From assembly GCF_008727925.1 (NCBI RefSeq), contig NZ_VTWT01000002.1, forward strand, positions 372,001 to 436,000: 64,000 nucleotides of DNA, written 5' to 3'. Both the position numbers and the translations under genes were made by a program. This document shows, one piece after another, positions 53,438-61,985 of the stretch. Numbering within the stretch: the first letter of the stretch is position 1; every line of letters starts with the position of its first letter. The notes beneath the pieces were generated by a model that was not told the origin of the DNA, did no database searches, and saw only the letters and a list, made by a program, of their open reading frames with translations. Source of the DNA: Adhaeribacter soli (GTDB taxonomy: Bacteria > Bacteroidota > Bacteroidia > Cytophagales > Hymenobacteraceae).

Positions 53438-53445
53438 TAACTTTG
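53438..53445 (+). promoter_or_regulatory. -7 promoter box upstream of the LptD-like gene
   Basis: TAACTTTG matches the TAnnTTTG box exactly. It lies 29 bases before the proposed CTG start at 53474; the -33 box is weak. Confidence 0.5.
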
Positions 53446-53473
53446 TACAAAATAAGCAAAATTTTACCAAACC

Positions 53474-56203
53474 CTGAATAAGCTCGTCCACATTTTCGGC
53501 CTCCTCCTGCTGGCGCTGGCTTTGCTGATGCGCCCGGAAACGCTATGCGCACAGGTAAAAAAAGGCACCCGTATGCCCCAAAAGCCGCCTGCAGCAACTC
53601 CGGCTACACCAGCATCCCCAACTCAGGCAGCACAAAATCAAGCTCCGGCTGCTGCTTTGTCAGTAGATACCCTTGCCCAAAACCAGGATACCCTGCGGCT
53701 TGGCACTACTGCTAAAGGCGATATCGAAACCACCATTAACTACAATGCCCGCGATTCCATTCGCTTCGATGTGGCCCAGAAAACCATGTATTTATATGGC
53801 ACGGCCAAGATCGTTTATGGCGCCACTTCGCTGGAAGCCGAGCAGATCCAGATAAACTGGGAAACGAGTACGCTTTACGCAAACGGCGTGCCCGATTCTA
53901 CCGGCAAGCTTATTGGTACGCCTTATTTTAAAGATGCCGAACAGGAATACCAGGCCGAGAAAATTGCCTACAATTATAAAAGTAAACGAGGCAAGATCAC
54001 GGGCGCAGTAACGCGGCAGGGCGAAGGCTTTATTCACGCCGAAGTAGTAAAGAAGAACGCGGAAAACGAATTATTCGGCCGCAACGCCCAGTACACTACC
54101 TGCGATCTGAAGCACCCTCACTTCTTTATTAATGCGAATAAAATGAAAGTGGAACCGGGCAAACGGGTGGTTACCGGGCCATTCAACCTCTGGGTTGGCG
54201 ATGTTCCTACCCCACTGGGCTTTTTATTCGGCTTATTCCCTACTCCTAAAAAAAGAGGTTCCGGCGTAATTATTCCAACCTTTGGCGAAACCCGCGAGCG
54301 GGGCTTTTACCTGCGCCAGGGTGGCTATTACTGGGCCGTAAATGATTACATCGGGGTAAAGTTCCTGGGCGATATTTACTCTTTGGGCGGCTACGGGCTT
54401 TCTACCCAGGCCGATTATTTTAAGCGGTACCGGTATTCCGGCGGTTTCAACTTTAACTACGATTATTTTCCGGCCCCCGAGCTGGTGCTGGATACGACTG
54501 CTTCTGTCGGCCCCGGCAGATTTATCCGGCCGGAGCAGCGCACGTTTCAGCTTATCTGGTACCATACCCCGATCCCGAGGCCGGGCGGCGGTCGCTTTTC
54601 GGCTAACGTAAACATTTCAAGTTTCAGCCACAATAAAGTAAACGCCACCGACCTGGGGCAATACCTGGCTTCTACGTTTCAGTCTTCGGTCCGCTACGAA
54701 AGGTCTATTCCGAATTCGCCGTTCAACTATTCGATTGCGGCCAGCCAGACCCAGAACGTACAAACGCAGGTAATGAACGTGAACTTCCCGGAGATTTCCC
54801 TGGGAACGAACAGCATTTATCCCTTACGATTTTTAAGTGATGTGCCGCGCGGCGCCTGGTACGAGGAAATAACCAACCAGGTATACTTTACCTACCGGAG
54901 CGACATCCGGAACCAGTTTTCCAACGTGGTGGCCGGCGATACGCTGAAAGACATTGCTGCCAACCTGGGGCGGATCCTGAGCAACGGGCAGAACGGGGCC
55001 AGGCACAACTTTAATATCTCGCTGGGAAGTTACAAAGTGCTGAAATACCTGAACTTCTCGCCAAGCGTTACCTACAACGAGGGCTGGCTTTTACAGCGTT
55101 TGAACTACCGTTTTGTGAACGATACGCTGCGCATCGATACCCTGAACCGGTTCAGCCGCTTTTACGATTACTCGGCCGGCGCCAGCTTGAGCACCCAGAT
55201 CTTCGGTATTTATAACGTTAAGGGCCGGAAGATAGAGGCGATACGCCATACCATAAACCCTTCGTTTGTTTACAGTTTCTCGCCGAACTTCCAGTCGCCG
55301 AATTTCGGGTTTTACCAGAACGTGCAGACCGATCCGAACGGCCGTTACGAACTGCGTTCCCGTTACCAAGGCTTTATTTTTCAGCCGTCCGGCGCTACCC
55401 GACAAAGCAACTTAGGCTTTAACCTTCGGAACTCGGTGGAAATGAAAGTACGGACCGGCGGCGATACGGCCAGCACCTTTGAGAAGCGAAGCCTGCTTGA
55501 TAACCTGAACCTTTCCACTTCCTACAACTTTGCCGCCGACTCGCTGAACCTGAACCTGATCCAGATCGGCCTGAACACGAATTTACTGAACCGGCTGAAT
55601 GTTTATCTGAGTTTGATCTATGACCCTTATCAGATAGACCCGGAAAACAACTTTACGCGGATAAACCGCTTCGAGATCAGCCGGGGCGGCTTTCAGATAG
55701 CGCGTTTTACCAATGCCACCCTCGACCTGAGCACCGACCTGAACCCGGAGAACTGGAAACGGGAAAAGCGGGAAAGCGCCAATGCTTATCCGCTCGGCCG
55801 GAACCCGCAACCCACTTCCTTCGAACAAGCCAATAACCTGCCGGTTTACGTGGATTTCGATATTAAATGGACCCTCTTTTTAGGTTTTAATGCTTCGTAC
55901 ACCAACCCAAGGTATTTGCCGGAAAGTAGCCGCAACAACGTTACCACCAAAAACCTGACGGTACGCGGTTCGGTAAACCCCACGGAAAAATGGAAAGTAC
56001 AATACACCACGGGCTACGATCTTCAGAACAAGGACATTACCGTTACCCGCATCGATATTTACCGCGACCTGCATTGCTGGGAAATGAGCATCGGCTGGAC
56101 GCCGTTTGGGTTTACCCAGGGGTATTACGTAAATATAAACGTAAAATCTTCTATTCTCCGCGACCTGAAGATCAGCCGGAACCAGACGTATTACAACCGC
56201 TAG
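53474..56203 (+). CDS. LptD-like LPS assembly outer-membrane protein (unusual start)
   Basis: The protein has the OstA/LptD layout: a periplasmic beta-jellyroll (about 70-215: DARDSIRFDVAQKTMYLYGT, EAEQIQINWETSTLYANG, KRGKITGAVTRQGEGFIHAE) and a large C-terminal barrel. It delivers lipopolysaccharide to the outer leaflet. The first ATG (53528) lies after most of a signal peptide. The frame is open back to 53456 and encodes LNKLVHIFGLLLLALALLMR ending at CAQ, so a CTG start at 53474 gives a complete export signal (909 residues). The TTG at 53522 would not. A Pro/Ala-rich linker (about 38-65) follows the signal. The end RNQTYYNR fits an outer-membrane barrel. Confidence 0.85.
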   Translation: MNKLVHIFGLLLLALALLMRPETLCAQVKKGTRMPQKPPAATPATPASPTQAAQNQAPAAALSVDTLAQNQDTLRLGTTAKGDIETTINYNARDSIRFDVAQKTMYLYGTAKIVYGATSLEAEQIQINWETSTLYANGVPDSTGKLIGTPYFKDAEQEYQAEKIAYNYKSKRGKITGAVTRQGEGFIHAEVVKKNAENELFGRNAQYTTCDLKHPHFFINANKMKVEPGKRVVTGPFNLWVGDVPTPLGFLFGLFPTPKKRGSGVIIPTFGETRERGFYLRQGGYYWAVNDYIGVKFLGDIYSLGGYGLSTQADYFKRYRYSGGFNFNYDYFPAPELVLDTTASVGPGRFIRPEQRTFQLIWYHTPIPRPGGGRFSANVNISSFSHNKVNATDLGQYLASTFQSSVRYERSIPNSPFNYSIAASQTQNVQTQVMNVNFPEISLGTNSIYPLRFLSDVPRGAWYEEITNQVYFTYRSDIRNQFSNVVAGDTLKDIAANLGRILSNGQNGARHNFNISLGSYKVLKYLNFSPSVTYNEGWLLQRLNYRFVNDTLRIDTLNRFSRFYDYSAGASLSTQIFGIYNVKGRKIEAIRHTINPSFVYSFSPNFQSPNFGFYQNVQTDPNGRYELRSRYQGFIFQPSGATRQSNLGFNLRNSVEMKVRTGGDTASTFEKRSLLDNLNLSTSYNFAADSLNLNLIQIGLNTNLLNRLNVYLSLIYDPYQIDPENNFTRINRFEISRGGFQIARFTNATLDLSTDLNPENWKREKRESANAYPLGRNPQPTSFEQANNLPVYVDFDIKWTLFLGFNASYTNPRYLPESSRNNVTTKNLTVRGSVNPTEKWKVQYTTGYDLQNKDITVTRIDIYRDLHCWEMSIGWTPFGFTQGYYVNINVKSSILRDLKISRNQTYYNR

Positions 56204-56228
56204 TTTTTTAGCTGAAAACCTACCATTT

Positions 56229-56258
56229 AAAGCCACCTTTCCGGGTGGCTTTTTTATT
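56229..56258 (+). terminator. Terminator after the LptD-like gene
   Basis: AAAGCCACC pairs with GGGTGGCTTT around a five-base loop, and TTTTTATT follows. Confidence 0.85.
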
Positions 56259-56288
56259 CCGTTGACTTTAGTCAACGGCAATGGATAT
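56259..56288. repeat. Repeat family E, copy 2
   Basis: CCGTTGACTTTAGTCAACGG and the following CAATGGATA match the block at 35630-35650. Confidence 0.65.
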
Positions 56289-56394
56289 TCGGAATTTTGA
56301 ATAAATATTGTTTCGTGCTTTATATTTGAATAAACATTGTTTCGTGCTTTATAAAGAAGTAATTATCGAAAAAGCAGGTTGAAGGCAAAAGCCG

Positions 56395-56590
56395 GTCATC
56401 CCGAGCGAAGCCGAGGGAACTTATACATACTACTATGGCATTTGAGCGTAGCAAAAAATGCCTTTCACTCGGTTCGGTATGCGATAGTTCCCTCAAGAGC
56501 TACGCTCGCAAGTTTCGCGCTCCCGCACTCACTTGTGTTCGGGATGACGCAATAAACTGGCTTAGCCTCACTGCTATGGTGAAACCACGC
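56395..56590. repeat. Dispersed repeat family A, copy 2
   Basis: It starts GTCATCCCGAGCGAAGCCGA and ends TTCGGGATGACGC (56550), so the ends are inverted. It shares with copy 1 the phrases TATGGCATTTGAGCGTAGC and ATGCGATAGTTCCCTC, and the tail AATAAACTGGCTTAGCCT. Confidence 0.8.
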
Positions 56591-56662
56591 AACAACGGCG
56601 AACAAAAGAGCCCCTACAATTTTACCTTTATGGAGCGCTCTTTTTTTATCAAGAATAAGCTT

Positions 56663-56746
56663 AGTACACTGTCAAGTTAATTACTGGAATTTGCTTGACG
56701 GGATTTGTAATCCCACTTGCTAAAAATTAACTTGACTATGTACTAG
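56663..56746. repeat. Repeat family D, copy 3
   Basis: TTAGTACACTGTCAAGTTAA at the left mirrors TTAACTTGACTATGTACTA at the right. The centre has GACGGGATTTGTAATCCCAC. A shorter, complete version of the 34349 copy. Confidence 0.8.
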
Positions 56747-56798
56747 GTTCCTGAAATATTGGAATGCAAGTTTTAAATCAGGCTGGCCGGCAGGTTAA

Positions 56799-56825
56799 TT
56801 TTGCAGTTTTCTTTTTATACCTTTG
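56799..56825 (+). promoter_or_regulatory. Candidate promoter of panB
   Basis: TACCTTTG at 56818-56825 matches the -7 box exactly, 22 bases before the start codon. A TTTTG is present 14 bases upstream, closer than usual for a -33 box. Confidence 0.5.
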
Positions 56826-56846
56826 GCAGAGCTTAACCCTGTTTTT

Positions 56847-57662
56847 ATGTCGGTTCAGAAAGAAGTAAAACGCATTACCACGCACCAGCTGCAAACCATG
56901 AAGCAGCGGGGCGAAAAAATTTCCATGCTTACGGCCTACGATTTTTCCATGGCCCAGATCTTTGACAGCGCCGGGATCGATGTGCTGCTGGTCGGCGATT
57001 CGGCCAGTAACGTTATGGCCGGGCACGAAACCACCCTGCCTATTACGCTGGACCAGATGATCTACCATGCGCAATCGGTAGTTAGGGGCATTAAGCGGTC
57101 TTTTGTGGTTGTAGATATGCCGTTCGGTTCGTACCAGGGAAATTCTTCCGAAGCCTTGCGTTCAGCTATCCGGATCATGAAAGAATCGGGCGGACACGGC
57201 ATCAAGCTGGAAGGCGGCTCGGAAATTAAAGATTCGGTTATCCGGATCCTGAGCGCGGGCATTCCGGTTATGGGCCATTTAGGTTTAACGCCGCAATCGA
57301 TCTATAAATTCGGAACCTATAACGTACGGGCCAAAGAAGAAGCAGAAGCCAACAAACTGGTGGAAGATGCGCTTTTGCTGCAGGAACTTGGCTGCTTTGC
57401 CATTGTACTGGAAAAAATTCCTTCTTCCTTAGCCAAACGTGTTGCCAAAACGCTCTCCATTCCAATTATTGGCATTGGCGCCGGCCCGCACGTAGACGGG
57501 CAGGTGCTGGTAGCGCACGACATGCTGGGCATCAACAAAGAATTCAAACCAAGATTCCTCCGTACCTACGCCGACCTGCACACCATCATGACCGATGCGG
57601 TTACCAACTACATTGCCGACGTAAAGAACCGCGATTTTCCGAACGAGAAGGAAGCGTATTAA
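56847..57662 (+). CDS. panB: 3-methyl-2-oxobutanoate hydroxymethyltransferase
   Basis: This is the first committed enzyme of pantothenate synthesis and makes ketopantoate from 2-oxoisovalerate and methylene-tetrahydrofolate. The start at ATG 56847 gives 271 residues ([13 protein letters not shown]), preferred over an upstream frame because of the promoter position. Signatures are [70 protein letters not shown] and [18 protein letters not shown]. The metal-binding aspartates (VGDS, VVDMP) and the catalytic glutamate (IVLEKIP) are in place. Its stop codon touches the simple-repeat block that follows. Confidence 0.97.
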   Translation: MSVQKEVKRITTHQLQTMKQRGEKISMLTAYDFSMAQIFDSAGIDVLLVGDSASNVMAGHETTLPITLDQMIYHAQSVVRGIKRSFVVVDMPFGSYQGNSSEALRSAIRIMKESGGHGIKLEGGSEIKDSVIRILSAGIPVMGHLGLTPQSIYKFGTYNVRAKEEAEANKLVEDALLLQELGCFAIVLEKIPSSLAKRVAKTLSIPIIGIGAGPHVDGQVLVAHDMLGINKEFKPRFLRTYADLHTIMTDAVTNYIADVKNRDFPNEKEAY

Positions 57663-57841
57663 TGGTTAGTGAATAATGATTAGTGATTAGTATTTCGTAG
57701 GGCTGGCTACCGTTGTGCGTAAAGTTAGCGTAGCGCTTTACATAGTAGGTAGTTTTAGTTTGGAAGCTGATTCTAACTTCTATTTCGGGTTTCTCCGTAT
57801 TACTAATCACTATTCACTAATCATTAATCACTAAAAAAAGC
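57663..57841. repeat. Inverted simple-repeat block after panB, gene-free
   Basis: Left arm AGTGAATAATGATTAGTGAT and right arm TAATCACTATTCACTAATCA are inverse. The centre of about 100 bases holds a hairpin (GTAAAG / CTTTAC). The arms touch the panB stop and the next start codon. Another partial array is at 58355-58385. Confidence 0.75.
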
Positions 57842-58354
57842 ATGGCTACTTTTCGGGAGCGGATTATTGGGTTGGCCCGGTCGCTGAACCTTTCGCGTGA
57901 GCAGTTTACGGTGGGGCCTTTTATTGACTGGCCGGCTATCCAGAAAAGGATCGAGAGCCGATTTGTGATGAAAACCCGATCGGATCTGAGTCCGCTGGAG
58001 TGGCCGGAACACTTTAAAGGGAAGCAACAGGTTATTAAATCCCAAACCTTCGAGCCGTATGAATACCTGGATGAGCTGCTGCCGGTTAATGAGATATTCT
58101 GGCTGCTCCTGCCTGATTCAGCTCAGGAACAGAAACTCTGGCTTTTTCAGGGATACATTCGGCCTATTCAAAAAGTACTGAGCCAGTTGCCGAAAACCTC
58201 GTTTTATGTAGTTGCCAAAAAATACGAATGGCTGCTCTTCAACGACCGGAAGGATGAATTCACAGCCTTAGGTGAACTACCCGAAAAACCGGAAAGCTAC
58301 AAAGAACCAGAAGCTGAAACTCTGCCACCGGAGCAACCCGAAGAAGAAAACTAA
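57842..58354 (+). CDS. Conserved hypothetical cytosolic protein
   Basis: The 170-residue protein has no signal or membrane segment. Visible pieces are RERIIGLARSLNLSREQF, LDELLPVNEIFWLLLPDS, KLWLFQGYIRPIQKVLSQLP and SFYVVAKKYEWLLFNDRKDE; the last reads like the YIVSKKYEWLL motif of small immunity- or DUF6756-like proteins, but I cannot name it firmly. The C-terminal 25 residues are Glu/Pro-rich and disordered. The start codon is touched by simple repeats, and a similar array follows the stop codon. Confidence 0.6.
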   Translation: MATFRERIIGLARSLNLSREQFTVGPFIDWPAIQKRIESRFVMKTRSDLSPLEWPEHFKGKQQVIKSQTFEPYEYLDELLPVNEIFWLLLPDSAQEQKLWLFQGYIRPIQKVLSQLPKTSFYVVAKKYEWLLFNDRKDEFTALGELPEKPESYKEPEAETLPPEQPEEEN

Positions 58355-58388
58355 TCACTATTCATTAATCACTAATCACTGGTAAAAA

Positions 58389-59066
58389 ATGCTGGACGTA
58401 CTGTACGAAGACAACCATTTGCTGGTGGTGAACAAACCGGCCGGTTTACTGGTGCAGGGCGATGCCACCGGCGACCTTACCCTTCCGGACCTGGCAAAAG
58501 AATATCTCCGTGAGAAGTACAACAAACCCGGAAATATATTTGTAGGCGTAGTGCACCGGCTCGACCGGCCCGTGAGTGGCGTAGTTGTGCTAGCCAAAAC
58601 GTCGAAAGCATTGGCCCGCATGAACGAGCTTTTCCGGAGCAACAAAACCATAAAAACCTATCTGGCACTTTCGCTCCGGCGGCCCCGGCAACAGGAAGCC
58701 CGACTGGTGCATTGGCTGGTGAAAGATCCGGTGAAGAATATTACCAAAGCCTTTACGTCCGAAAAACCCGGCAGCCAACGGGCGGAACTTAGCTATAAAT
58801 TGCTGGCCCAACGGGAAAATTTTTACCTTATTCAGGTGAATCCGGTAACCGGCCGGCCGCACCAGATCAGGGTGCAGCTGGCTTCGCAAAACAGCCCGAT
58901 CGCGGGTGATGTAAAATATGGTGCACCGGCCTTGCTGCCCGATAAACGCATTGCCCTGCACGCGTACCAGCTGGAATTTGAGCACCCGGTACAGAAAACT
59001 TCTATAAAGATTAAAGCGCCCCTTCCTAATGCAGTTCCCTGGAAAACTTTCCGGAATGACTTTTAA
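58389..59066 (+). CDS. RluA-family pseudouridine synthase
   Basis: The 225-residue enzyme converts uridine to pseudouridine in rRNA or tRNA. The catalytic motif HRLDRPVSGV contains the active aspartate (about D61). Further signatures are YEDNHLLVVNKPAGLLVQGD, KTYLALSLRR and NPVTGRPHQIRVQLA. It lacks the N-terminal S4 domain of RluC/RluD and is shorter than they are, closer to the RluA/TruC type. The exact target site is not predictable. Confidence 0.93.
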   Translation: MLDVLYEDNHLLVVNKPAGLLVQGDATGDLTLPDLAKEYLREKYNKPGNIFVGVVHRLDRPVSGVVVLAKTSKALARMNELFRSNKTIKTYLALSLRRPRQQEARLVHWLVKDPVKNITKAFTSEKPGSQRAELSYKLLAQRENFYLIQVNPVTGRPHQIRVQLASQNSPIAGDVKYGAPALLPDKRIALHAYQLEFEHPVQKTSIKIKAPLPNAVPWKTFRNDF

Positions 59067-59145
59067 GCCAGATGAATCGGAAAAGCTTCATTTTCAGGAA
59101 GCTTGCAAAAAAATGATTTTTGTCATTTTCTCGGAAAATAAGGGA

Positions 59146-59182
59146 TTGCGTTTTTAAAGTTTCTGTGCAGCTTGTAATTTTG
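59146..59182 (+). promoter_or_regulatory. Promoter of the desaturase gene
   Basis: TTGCG and TAATTTTG are 24 bases apart. The second box matches TAnnTTTG exactly and lies 77 bases before the start codon. Confidence 0.5.
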
Positions 59183-59259
59183 TGAACGATTTGCTGCTGC
59201 CGGTGTTTCAGACCCAAGGTGGCAATACTTTTTTCCGCGACAACTTTACCCTTTTCTGA

Positions 59260-60000
59260 ATGATCATTCTTATCTTTTTTGTGGTACACTGGTACCTTTC
59301 GTTGTTTGTGCAGACATTTTACCTGCACCGCTATGCCGCGCATAAAATGTTTACTATGAACCCGTTCTGGGAGAAATTCTTCTTTTTCTTCACCTACGTT
59401 TGCCAGGGTTCCTCTTTCCTTTCGCCGCGGGCTTATGCCATTCTGCACCGCATGCACCACGCTTTTTCCGATACCGCCAAAGACCCGCATTCGCCGCATT
59501 ACTATACCAATGCCTTCAGCATGATGTGGCAAACCAAGAACATTTACAACGATGTATTGCGGCACCGGGTGAAGCCGGAAGAACGCTTCGACGGCAATTA
59601 CCCGGAATGGAATGCACTGGAAAGTTTTGGTGATACGTACTGGAGCCGCGTAAGCTGGGGCTTGTTCTACATTGCGTTTTATGTAATGTTCGTGCCGGCC
59701 GATATGTGGTATTTGTACCTGTTGCTGCCATTCCACTTCCTGATGGGGCCGATCCACGGAGCAATCGTAAACTGGAGCGGCCACAAATACGGCTACCAGA
59801 ACTTCGACAACAACGACAAATCCAAAAATTCGCTGTTCTTCGATTTCCTGACCGGCGGCGAGCTTTTCCAGAATAACCACCACAAACTACCTAACCGCGT
59901 TAACTTCGGCGTGAGATGGTGGGAAGTAGACCCAACGTATCCGGTAATCTGGACCCTGGACAAGCTGGGCATTATTAAGATGAAAAAAGCCCGGGCTTAA
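59260..60000 (+). CDS. Acyl-CoA desaturase-type fatty acid desaturase
   Basis: The 246-residue membrane enzyme introduces a double bond into acyl chains. The histidine boxes that bind the diiron centre are present: HRYAAH (23-28), HRMHH (63-67) and NNHHK (H207, H208), plus GHKYGY. Hydrophobic segments (about 2-20, 38-55 and 130-165) give the usual hairpins. The product is shorter than eukaryotic stearoyl-CoA desaturases but normal for bacterial relatives. It probably adjusts membrane fluidity; electron donors are not encoded nearby. A strong terminator follows. Confidence 0.92.
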   Translation: MIILIFFVVHWYLSLFVQTFYLHRYAAHKMFTMNPFWEKFFFFFTYVCQGSSFLSPRAYAILHRMHHAFSDTAKDPHSPHYYTNAFSMMWQTKNIYNDVLRHRVKPEERFDGNYPEWNALESFGDTYWSRVSWGLFYIAFYVMFVPADMWYLYLLLPFHFLMGPIHGAIVNWSGHKYGYQNFDNNDKSKNSLFFDFLTGGELFQNNHHKLPNRVNFGVRWWEVDPTYPVIWTLDKLGIIKMKKARA

Positions 60001-60016
60001 GTGTAAGCCGATAATT

Positions 60017-60058
60017 AAAAAGTAAAGCCTTTCCTGTACGGGGAAGGCTTTACTTTTT
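60017..60058 (+). terminator. Terminator after the desaturase gene
   Basis: AAAGTAAAGCCTT pairs with AAGGCTTTACTTT around a GTAC-containing loop, and T residues follow. A shorter relative with the same loop (CCTGTACGG) is at 60790-60813. Confidence 0.85.
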
Positions 60059-60064
60059 AACAGC

Positions 60065-60096
60065 TTTTGCAGGATTTAAATTAATCATTACCTTTA
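60065..60096 (+). promoter_or_regulatory. Promoter of the small secreted protein gene
   Basis: TTTTG and TACCTTTA are separated by exactly 19 bases, close to the phylum consensus, 41 bases before the start codon. Confidence 0.65.
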
Positions 60097-60136
60097 GCAG
60101 CATAACATTCTATTACTCAGACACAAAGTAAACAAG

Positions 60137-60583
60137 ATGAAAAAATCGTTACTCCTGGTTAGCTTCTTAATCATTACTGGTCTAAGCTATGCCCAACAGA
60201 AAAATGAATCAACTATTTACCTGGGCGGAAAACCAGGGACTGACTCCAATAACCCTGAACGTTGTTTTAAACTGGCGGACTTCAAAAATAAGCTTTCAGT
60301 TACTTCAGGGGTAGATTCAGTAACCAAGATCGATATTTTTCAGGTTGTCAACAAAAAGCCAATTGCTAATACCAGCTTTACTTCTGTGAAGGAGTTACAA
60401 AACTTTGATCTTTATTCCTGGATCCAGGAAGGTGGTTCAACTTCTCCTGCCGGAAAAACTACCCGGAACCAAGCCGCCCAAAAAAGCAAGCTTGCTCCGG
60501 GCGACAGGCTGGCAATAGAAGTGCGATACCTTAAAAATGGTAAGCAGGAGTCTATTATCAGATCCTTTTTTCTTTGCAAATAA
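60137..60583 (+). CDS. Secreted protein of unknown function
   Basis: The 148-residue product has a signal peptide (MKKSLLLVSFLIITGLSYAQ). The mature part reads STIYLGGKPGTDSNNPERCF, then alternating strands (SVTKIDIFQVVNKKPI, GDRLAIEVRYLKNG) and ends IRSFFLCK, so two cysteines could form a disulfide (C43 region and the penultimate position). No family is recognised. The fold may be a small beta-sandwich. The gene is A+T-richer than its neighbours and has its own clear promoter. Confidence 0.7.
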   Translation: MKKSLLLVSFLIITGLSYAQQKNESTIYLGGKPGTDSNNPERCFKLADFKNKLSVTSGVDSVTKIDIFQVVNKKPIANTSFTSVKELQNFDLYSWIQEGGSTSPAGKTTRNQAAQKSKLAPGDRLAIEVRYLKNGKQESIIRSFFLCK

Positions 60584-60670
60584 TAATCTGCACCTATCTG
60601 AATGCTGATTATTGCTCGAATAAATTCCTTACCGCATTTGAATCTTTTTTCAGCCTTAAATTAAGTAAAA

Positions 60671-60712
60671 AGATATTGGTATCTGGATATTAGTATCAAG
60701 ACCAAAAAATAT
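60671..60712. repeat. Short dispersed repeat family H, copy 2
   Basis: ATTGGTATCTGGATATTAGT then ATCAAGACCAAAAA matches the inverse of 6709-6750. Confidence 0.6.
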
Positions 60713-60789
60713 ACAAATAACTTAATTTCAGGATATTACAAAATGAAAGTTGCTTTCAAATTATACGATTATTCTAGTCCGGCTACTTA

Positions 60790-60813
60790 AAACCTTTCCT
60801 GTACGGGAAAGGT
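60790..60813 (-). terminator. Hairpin after the sulfotransferase gene
   Basis: AACCTTTCC pairs with GGAAAGGTT around GTACG-type loop bases, 36 bases past the stop codon. The T run on the minus strand is short. Confidence 0.55.
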
Positions 60814-60848
60814 TGTGTTTCTTTCACCAGATTCATAGCATTTTTCGT

Positions 60849-61985
60849 TCATAAAAAGGATAGTTCCCTCCTTTCGCGAAGCAGCCGATGAGCCTTTTCA
60901 AAAATAAAATATTCCTGCTGAAGCGCTGTTGAAGCCTGTTCCGGGTTTTGCCAGAGTGCTAACCGCTTTATTTCGGCATTCTTTTCTTCCTCCCGTTCGG
61001 AAAAAAGCGCATCTATGCCGGGGCGGGTAATCGGGAAAGGCTCTTTAAAATTGCGGATCAGATCAAAGTCCGGCGCTGAAATTTCAGGATCGTACCCCAG
61101 TACTTTCATTTCCGGAAAACACACCGTTTCTATGAAGTTTTGTAAATCCTTTGGAAGGACCTTCCGGTAACTGCCTGCCGAATCCGGAGATAATACGGAA
61201 GCGGATTCGTGCGAAGAGTTGCTTTTCCAGATCTGCCCGCTTTGGTGGAGTAAGGGTTTTTGAAGGAAATCGGCAGGAAATTGGTCGAGCGTCAAATGGC
61301 CGGAAAGGGCAGCCAACATTTCTACAGGTTGCCGGATCAGGTCTTCGTAGCGGAGTACCAGTAAATCCGATTCATCCAAAAAGGCCAAGGCAAAAGCCAC
61401 CGATTTTCGCCAGTTCCGGATGATCCAGAGAAAAGGACGCGGCGAGCCCACAAATTCCTGACCTTTGCCAAAATAAGTGGAAGCAATCACATCCCGCGGG
61501 TCGCGTAGAATAAGCAGGCATTTAATTTTATGATGCAGCAGGTAAGGCAAAAATTCTTCACAGATCACTTCTTTGCTGCCGGATGCTGTTGCGCCGTTTT
61601 TTGCTTTCATTAATACCTGCCGGTAAAAATCAGCGAAAGTGAGTTCCGGGTTAAAGGTAAGTGGCAGTACGCTGGTATACCCCTGGCTTCGCGCGTGGAA
61701 AGCTAAATTTCCGGCATTTACCTGCTCCAGTAAATCTTTCCTGAAATGAAAATCTTCTAAAAAACGGGTAAACGTTGCCGGCCGGTAGCTTTTCTCCCGG
61801 AAATAATCGTTGTGGACCTGATAAGGAATGTGTAGCCCCTGGTTCTGCAGAAAGGCCTTCTTTGTTTCCAGAAAAAGCGCCGGCGTGGGTTGCGATAAAC
61901 AGGATGCCTTTGGGTGATTGTGCAGGATTTTATCGAGCAGCGTGGTACCGGAACGGTAGGTGCCGGTAATAAAAAACTCAGTCAT
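60849..61985 (-). CDS. Sulfotransferase-family protein
   Basis: The 378-residue protein transfers a sulfate group from PAPS in its family. The 5'-phosphosulfate loop is GTYRSGTTLL (8-17) and the 3'-phosphate motif is LRDPRDVIAST (R161, S169). A catalytic basic or acidic residue cannot be fixed. The C-terminal 60 residues are helical and charged (FSEREEEKNAEIKRLALW). It is cytosolic. Its start overlaps the end of the glycosyltransferase gene by eight bases, so both probably modify one surface glycan or lipid. PAPS synthesis genes are not in the window. Confidence 0.88.
   Translation of the reverse strand: MTEFFITGTYRSGTTLLDKILHNHPKASCLSQPTPALFLETKKAFLQNQGLHIPYQVHNDYFREKSYRPATFTRFLEDFHFRKDLLEQVNAGNLAFHARSQGYTSVLPLTFNPELTFADFYRQVLMKAKNGATASGSKEVICEEFLPYLLHHKIKCLLILRDPRDVIASTYFGKGQEFVGSPRPFLWIIRNWRKSVAFALAFLDESDLLVLRYEDLIRQPVEMLAALSGHLTLDQFPADFLQKPLLHQSGQIWKSNSSHESASVLSPDSAGSYRKVLPKDLQNFIETVCFPEMKVLGYDPEISAPDFDLIRNFKEPFPITRPGIDALFSEREEEKNAEIKRLALWQNPEQASTALQQEYFIFEKAHRLLRERRELSFL

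Noticed and set aside
56435-56680. 81-residue open frame inside repeat A copy 2
   Set aside because: The frame is not conserved in copy 1 of the repeat, has no start context, and runs through the repeat into other sequence.
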